A stretch of 64,000 bases of DNA from Tessaracoccus sp. MC1679 (GTDB lineage Bacteria > Actinomycetota > Actinomycetes > Propionibacteriales > Propionibacteriaceae). Positions 59,459 through 64,000 of this stretch are shown one piece after another; the stretch's first letter is position 1, and every line of letters starts with the position of its first letter. The stretch lies in NCBI RefSeq assembly GCF_014164775.1, contig NZ_JACJGB010000001.1, positions 372,001-436,000 on the forward strand, given 5' to 3'. A program made the translations under genes and the position numbers. The notes under the pieces were generated by a model. The model saw only the letters and a program-made list of their open reading frames with translations, searched no databases and was not told the origin of the DNA.

Positions 59459-60430
59459 ATGCGCGCAGTGATCGTGGAGACCCCCGGAGACGTCGACGCC
59501 CTCACCCTCAGTGAGGTCCCCACCCCCACCCCCACCCCCGGTCGCGGGGAGGTGCTGGTGCGCACCGTCGCCTCTGGCGTCAACCGGGCCGACGTGCTTC
59601 AACGCCAAGGGCACTACCCGCCGCCGCCCGGCGAGAGCGACATCATCGGGCTCGAGGCCTCGGGCGTCGTCGAGGAGGTCGGCGAGGGAGTCGAGCGCTG
59701 GAAGCAGGGCGACGAGGTGGTGGCCCTGCTGGCGGGGGGCGGCTACGCAGAGTTCTTCGTCGCTCCGGAGGGGCAGCTCATCCCTCCGCCCCCGGGGGTG
59801 GACCTGGTGTCCGCAGCCGGGGTGCTGGAGGTGGCGGCGACGGTGCTGTCGAACCTGCGCGCGGGCCAACTCAAGGCCGGGGAGGTGTTCCTGGTCCACG
59901 GCGGCGCGGGGGGCATCGGCACGTTCGCCACGCAGTACGCCAAGGCGCTGGGCGCCACCGTCGTGGCCACTGCCGGGAGCCCCTCGAAGCTCGAGCACTG
60001 CCTGGAGCACGGCGCCGACTACGCGTTGGACTACCACGACGACTGGGTGGCGGCCCTCAAGGCGGCCACGAAGGGCGCCGACGTGATCCTGGACATCATC
60101 GGGGCGAAGTACCTCGAGGCCAACCTCTCGTCGTTGAGGAAGAGGGGCCGGATCGTGGTCATCGGGCTGCAGGGCGGGGTGAAGGGAACCCTCAACCTGG
60201 GCGCGATGCTGAGCAAGCAGGCCACCATCACCGCCACCTCGCTCCGGTTCCGCCCAGCCGAGGAAAAGGCGGAAATCTGCGCCGCCGTCGAGGCCGAGGT
60301 GTGGCCGATGCTCGCCGACGGCCGCATCCGGCTCTCACCCGAGACGCGGATCCCGTTCGACGAGGTGCGCCGGGCGCACGAGCAGCTGACCGGCGGCGAC
60401 AACGTAGGCAAGATCGTCCTGGTGCACTGA
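59459..60430 (+). CDS. NAD(P)H-quinone oxidoreductase, zinc-free MDR family (PIG3-like)
   Basis: A 323-residue medium-chain dehydrogenase/reductase without zinc ligands. GLEASGVVEEVGEGVERWKQGD and the cofactor motif HGGAGGIGTFATQYAK are typical, and the C-terminal FDEVRRAHEQLTGGDNVGKIVL completes the fold. Relatives reduce quinones or enones with NADPH. ATG at 59459, 20 bases after the preceding gene, so probably co-transcribed with it. Confidence 0.92.
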   Translation: MRAVIVETPGDVDALTLSEVPTPTPTPGRGEVLVRTVASGVNRADVLQRQGHYPPPPGESDIIGLEASGVVEEVGEGVERWKQGDEVVALLAGGGYAEFFVAPEGQLIPPPPGVDLVSAAGVLEVAATVLSNLRAGQLKAGEVFLVHGGAGGIGTFATQYAKALGATVVATAGSPSKLEHCLEHGADYALDYHDDWVAALKAATKGADVILDIIGAKYLEANLSSLRKRGRIVVIGLQGGVKGTLNLGAMLSKQATITATSLRFRPAEEKAEICAAVEAEVWPMLADGRIRLSPETRIPFDEVRRAHEQLTGGDNVGKIVLVH

Positions 60431-60520
60431 CCTTCGGCCACACCCCACGGCCGTCGGCGGCGGTGAACCTCAACCTTCGCCTCACCTTTCGGGTGACGGA
60501 TCTACGCGCCGGCAGATTGA

Positions 60521-62503
60521 ATGACCACCATGCCTTCCCCGCGCATCCTCCTGAGAGTGCTGCTTGCCGTGGCACTCGCGGCCACACTCCTGCCCATCGC
60601 CAGACCCGCGGCCGCTCTGGACGCAGCCACGTTCGTGGCGAAGACCTCGGCCTGGGCACAGGCCGAGGAGCGGGAGTATGGGGTGCCCGCGTCGGTGGCG
60701 ATGGCGCAGGCAATCCTCGAGTCCGGCTGGGGCGAGTCCTCGCTGACGAAGAACGCGCGCAACTGGTTCGGCATCAAGTGCTCCTCCACCGTCAGCCCGC
60801 ACCAGAACGGCTGCTACGCCGTCAACACCACCGAGTACGACTCCAGCGGCACCGCCTACACCACCACCGCACAGTTCCGGAAGTACGACACCGACCAGAA
60901 CTCGTTCATCGACCACGGTTACTTCCTGAGCAGGTTGACCCGATACGCCAAGGCGTTCAGCTACACCAACAACCCGGACCGCTTCATTGTCGAGGTGCAC
61001 CTGGGCGGCTACGCGACTGATCCGCAGTACGCCAACAAGGTGATCAACCTGATGGTCAAGTACAACCTCTACCAGTACAACGTCACCGCCGCCGCCACAG
61101 GCGCCAGCGAACTCGTGATCCGCCCGCAGACCCAGGCAAAGGTGGGCGCCACGGCGTACGTCACCGGCCTGCTCAGCCCCGGCGGAGGAGGACGCGAGGT
61201 CCTGACTCAGGCCTACACGGCCTCCGGGTGGTCCACCGACCAGCGGGTCACCTCTGGAATACGGGGCCAGTTCTCGATCCCGTTGACATCCGGCACGAAC
61301 ACCGTAGGTAACACCAGGTACCGCGTGCAGGCGGCCTCGGCGGCGGGGACGCTGACCAGCGCCGAGTTCACGGTGGACCGACTCGGCTCGATCAGCGTTC
61401 AGGCTGTGTCGGGGGTGCTGGTGGGAGGGACCGCACGCCTGAAGGGCGCCGCCGTCGGATACGCCGGCCGCACCGTCACGTCACAAGTGCTGGTGAGCGG
61501 CGCCTGGCAGAACCACACCACGGCCACCGTCAACAGTGACGGGAGCTTCGACCTGCCGCTGACCTACAGCCAGTCGACGGCCGGGACCCGCACGTTCCGC
61601 GCGAAGCTGATCACCGCAGCGGGGGCCACTCTCACGTCCGGACAGGTCACCGCGACCTGGAGCGGATCGTCGGCCGCCCCGGCTCCGGTGGTGCAACCGT
61701 CGCCCGCACCCGCCCCGACCCCAGTCCCCGCGCCGAGCCCGACACCCGTCCCCGCGTCGACCGTCCGCCTGCTGAACGGTACCTCGATTGGCCAGGGCTG
61801 GACGGCGGAGCGCACCATCTTCCCAGGCGATTGGGACCGGAACGGTCACGAGGACCTGATGCTCCGCACGTCGGCGGGTGATCTGCTCCTCTACCGGGCG
61901 TCGGCGACCGGGCGATTCGATCCCGGGGTGAAGATCGGCAATGGCTGGGGCGCAGCCGTCGAGATCATCGGCGGTCAGGACTGGACGGGTGACGGATGGG
62001 CGGATCTGGTCTCCCGCTTTACGGACGGCCGGCTTGTGCTCTATCCCGGCAACGGGAAGGGCGGCTTCGCGATGCCGCAGCAGATCGGACACGGCTGGCA
62101 GTCCTTCGCTCGGCTGACCTCTGTGGGTGACTCGGTCGGCGGCAATCCGGGCGTGGTGGCCGCTCGCGTCTCTGGCGAGGTGCTGCTCTATCCCTCAAAC
62201 GGATCCGGGGCCCTCGGCCTACCACTCCAGCTGGCCACGGACTGGGGCGCCCTCCGGTCGATTACCGGAGTCGATGACTGGGACGGTAACGGCTTCTCAG
62301 ACCTCGTGGCCATCGAGTCCACCGGGCACCTAAGGTACATGGCAGTGGGCGCGAACGGCCTGGTCTCATCGCAGCATGGGATCGGCACGGGATGGGGCTT
62401 GATGCGGGAACTCGGCGGCATCTCAACCACCAGCACCACGCGATTCCTGTTCGCGGTCCGCACCGACGGGCGGCTGTTCAGCTATGAGGTCGCGCGCGGC
62501 TGA
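60521..62503 (+). CDS. Secreted N-acetylglucosaminidase (GH73) with FG-GAP repeats
   Basis: A 660-residue exported peptidoglycan hydrolase. Signal peptide about 1-32 (ends PAAA). GH73 domain about 35-190 with catalytic Glu67 in MAQAILESGWGES, ARNWFGIKC and YFLSRLTRYAKAF. Two beta-sandwich domains about 195-385; a Pro/Ala linker 388-425; then FG-GAP/VCBS-type repeats 425-660 (GDWDRNGHEDLMLR, QDWTGDGWADLVSR, DDWDGNGFSDLVAI) with calcium-loop-like D-x-D/N-x-D motifs, likely wall or glycan binding. Expected to act in wall turnover or cell separation. Upstream spacing is 90 bases. Confidence 0.9.
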   Translation: MTTMPSPRILLRVLLAVALAATLLPIARPAAALDAATFVAKTSAWAQAEEREYGVPASVAMAQAILESGWGESSLTKNARNWFGIKCSSTVSPHQNGCYAVNTTEYDSSGTAYTTTAQFRKYDTDQNSFIDHGYFLSRLTRYAKAFSYTNNPDRFIVEVHLGGYATDPQYANKVINLMVKYNLYQYNVTAAATGASELVIRPQTQAKVGATAYVTGLLSPGGGGREVLTQAYTASGWSTDQRVTSGIRGQFSIPLTSGTNTVGNTRYRVQAASAAGTLTSAEFTVDRLGSISVQAVSGVLVGGTARLKGAAVGYAGRTVTSQVLVSGAWQNHTTATVNSDGSFDLPLTYSQSTAGTRTFRAKLITAAGATLTSGQVTATWSGSSAAPAPVVQPSPAPAPTPVPAPSPTPVPASTVRLLNGTSIGQGWTAERTIFPGDWDRNGHEDLMLRTSAGDLLLYRASATGRFDPGVKIGNGWGAAVEIIGGQDWTGDGWADLVSRFTDGRLVLYPGNGKGGFAMPQQIGHGWQSFARLTSVGDSVGGNPGVVAARVSGEVLLYPSNGSGALGLPLQLATDWGALRSITGVDDWDGNGFSDLVAIESTGHLRYMAVGANGLVSSQHGIGTGWGLMRELGGISTTSTTRFLFAVRTDGRLFSYEVARG

Positions 62504-62678
62504 CCACGCCTCCCCGTTAGCGCTGACGGCGCTCGCCCAGCCCTCGCCTGGTCGTAGTCGGACCGGCGGATCGCCAGGACCAGTGTGTGGACCCCATGCT
62601 CGCCGCGGGCCGGCGCGCCGATGGGTAGACTGCGGCCGGGTGCGCATCGCCATCCACAGGTGGAAGGGACGAAGAAGA

Positions 62679-63977
62679 GTGAAGATCGCTGTCATCGCCA
62701 TGGGCAAGATCGGCCTCCCGCTGGCCGTGCAATTCGCCGACATGGGCCACGAGGTGATCGGCGTCGACGTGCAGCAGGGCGTCGTCGATCTGGTCAACTC
62801 CGCGGTCGAACCATTCCCCGGCGAGGCCCACCTCCAGGAGAAGCTCTCGGAGCTCGTGCCCGCCGGACGCCTGCGCGCCACCACGGACTACAGCGACGCC
62901 ATCCCCGGCGCGGACGCCGTCGTCATCGTCGTCCCCCTCTTCGTCAACGACGAGACCTGGCTGCCGGACTTCGGCTGGATGGAGAACGCCACGCGCAGCT
63001 TCTCCGAGCACCTCACCCCCGGCACGCTGGTCAGCTACGAGACCACCCTTCCCGTCGGCACCACCCGCACCCGGTGGAAGCCCATGATCGAGGAGATCTC
63101 GGGGCTCACCGAGGGCAAGGATTTCCACCTGATCTTCTCCCCCGAGCGAGTGCTGACCGGCCGCGTCTTCGAGGACCTGCGCAAGTACCCCAAGCTCGTG
63201 GGCGGGCTCTCACCCGAGGGCGCCATGCGCGGCGTGGAGTTCTACGAGGCCGTGCTGAGCTTCGACGACCGCCCGGACCTGCCGCAGGGCAACGGCGTGT
63301 GGGACCTGGGTTCGGCAGAGGCCGCCGAGATGGCGAAGCTGGCCGAGACCACCTACCGCGACGTCAACATCGGCCTGGCCAACCAGTTCGGCAAGTTCGC
63401 AGCCGCCAATGGCATCGACGTCCACAAGGTCATCGAGGCCTCCAACTCGCAGCCGTACAGCCACATCCACCGTCCGGGCATCGCCGTCGGCGGCCACTGC
63501 ATCCCGGTCTACCCGCGCCTCTACCTCTACACGGACCCAGACGCCACCATCGTGCGCACCGCCCGAGAGGCCAACATGACCATGCCGGAGTACGCCATCG
63601 CCCTCGCCGAGGGCGCGCTGGGCGACCTGCGCGGCATGAAGGTGGTGGTCCTCGGGGCCTCCTACCGCGGCAAGGTGAAGGAGACCGCCTTCTCCGGCGT
63701 CTTCCCCACCGTTGCGGGCCTCAAGGCGCGCGGCGCCGAGGTGAGCGTCCACGACCCGATGTACACCGACGACGAGCTCGCCAAGTACGGCTTCACGGCC
63801 TACCACCTCGGTGATCCCGTGGACGCGGCCATCCTCCAGGCAGATCACCCCGAGTACACCTCGCTCACCCCAGCCGACCTCCCGGGTGTGCAGGTGTTCG
63901 TCGATGGCCGCAATGCGCTCAACCGCTCCAACTGGGAGGGCGTCACCTACCTCGCGATCGGCGACGGCTCACGCTGA
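62679..63977 (+). CDS. Nucleotide sugar dehydrogenase (UDP-GlcNAc/ManNAc type)
   Basis: A 432-residue UDP-sugar 6-dehydrogenase making a uronic acid by two NAD-dependent oxidations. N-terminal Rossmann motif reads AMGKIGLPLA (a variant of GLGYVGLP); the middle helix has GSAEAAEMAKLAETTYRDVNIGLANQF; the catalytic Cys274 lies in VGGHCIPVYP. It resembles WecC/WbpA-type UDP-HexNAc dehydrogenases rather than UDP-glucose dehydrogenase, judged from VPLFVNDETWLPD and SPERVLTG. GTG start at 62679. The last 23 bases of the window hold nothing identifiable. Confidence 0.9.
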   Translation: MKIAVIAMGKIGLPLAVQFADMGHEVIGVDVQQGVVDLVNSAVEPFPGEAHLQEKLSELVPAGRLRATTDYSDAIPGADAVVIVVPLFVNDETWLPDFGWMENATRSFSEHLTPGTLVSYETTLPVGTTRTRWKPMIEEISGLTEGKDFHLIFSPERVLTGRVFEDLRKYPKLVGGLSPEGAMRGVEFYEAVLSFDDRPDLPQGNGVWDLGSAEAAEMAKLAETTYRDVNIGLANQFGKFAAANGIDVHKVIEASNSQPYSHIHRPGIAVGGHCIPVYPRLYLYTDPDATIVRTAREANMTMPEYAIALAEGALGDLRGMKVVVLGASYRGKVKETAFSGVFPTVAGLKARGAEVSVHDPMYTDDELAKYGFTAYHLGDPVDAAILQADHPEYTSLTPADLPGVQVFVDGRNALNRSNWEGVTYLAIGDGSR

Positions 63978-64000
63978 TGGAGCCGATCCGAGGCCGCGTA

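Overview
The window reads as chromosome of a high-GC Gram-positive actinobacterium. Supporting signs are the dnaK-grpE-dnaJ operon behind HspR-type HAIR operators, a eukaryotic-like ileS behind an ileS T-box with an ATC specifier, a tadA gene preceded by the actinobacterial tRNA adenosine deaminase-associated gene, an MptB-like mannosyltransferase, many GTG starts and GTGA/ATGA gene overlaps. Propionibacteriaceae (Tessaracoccus-like) is my best guess; it rests on gene content and intergenic repeats only.

Layout. 1-3.4 kb: heat-shock operon on the minus strand, dnaJ cut by the window edge. 3.4-7.2 kb: a 5'-truncated cupin oxygenase, a sucrase/ferredoxin-like protein, a PRC-barrel gene broken by an amber codon, a DUF1801 protein and a repeat-filled spacer. 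7.2-13.4 kb: one 2040-residue secreted enzyme with both an alpha-amylase and a pullulanase catalytic domain. 13.6-19.6 kb: a LiaF-C-like gene, a beta-propeller lactonase, an overlapping cassette of N-formylglutamate amidohydrolase, QEGLA/MATCAP-like metallopeptidase and ATP-grasp ligase, and thrC. 19.6-28.1 kb: ABC transporter, lipoglycan mannosyltransferase, type II NADH dehydrogenase with DoxX, a two-component system, deoC. 28.1-34 kb: two repeat-rich spacers holding three copies and a fragment of a roughly 180-bp element, an ABC exporter, dcd, and a MalY-type aminotransferase fused to an FHA domain. 34-42.5 kb: ileS, an oxidoreductase, a YceH-methyltransferase fusion, lysC, a sugar-binding lipoprotein. 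42.5-53.9 kb: HerA-like ATPase, LytR_C protein, MFS transporter, tadA pair, upp, YwiC-like protein, menB, a phosphodiesterase, divergent rmlA/rmlB, ogt. 54-64 kb: LCP ligase, a nucleotidyltransferase toxin-antitoxin-like pair with a frameshift, a pseudouridine synthase, a pterin dehydratase/VOC fusion, quinone oxidoreductase, a secreted glucosaminidase with FG-GAP repeats, and a nucleotide-sugar dehydrogenase. Four single tRNA genes (Ser-CGA, Arg-ACG, Ser-GCU, Ser-UGA) lie on the minus strand between 45 and 58 kb.

Most genes are housekeeping. A theme of the right half is the cell surface: LytR_C and LCP proteins, rmlA/rmlB, glucosaminidase and nucleotide-sugar dehydrogenase all serve wall or glycopolymer assembly. 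The least explained pieces are the three-gene ligase/peptidase/amidohydrolase cassette at 15.2-18.2 kb, the aminotransferase-FHA fusion at 32-34 kb, the interspersed non-coding repeat family, and several apparently damaged genes (cupin, PRC-barrel, nucleotidyltransferase).
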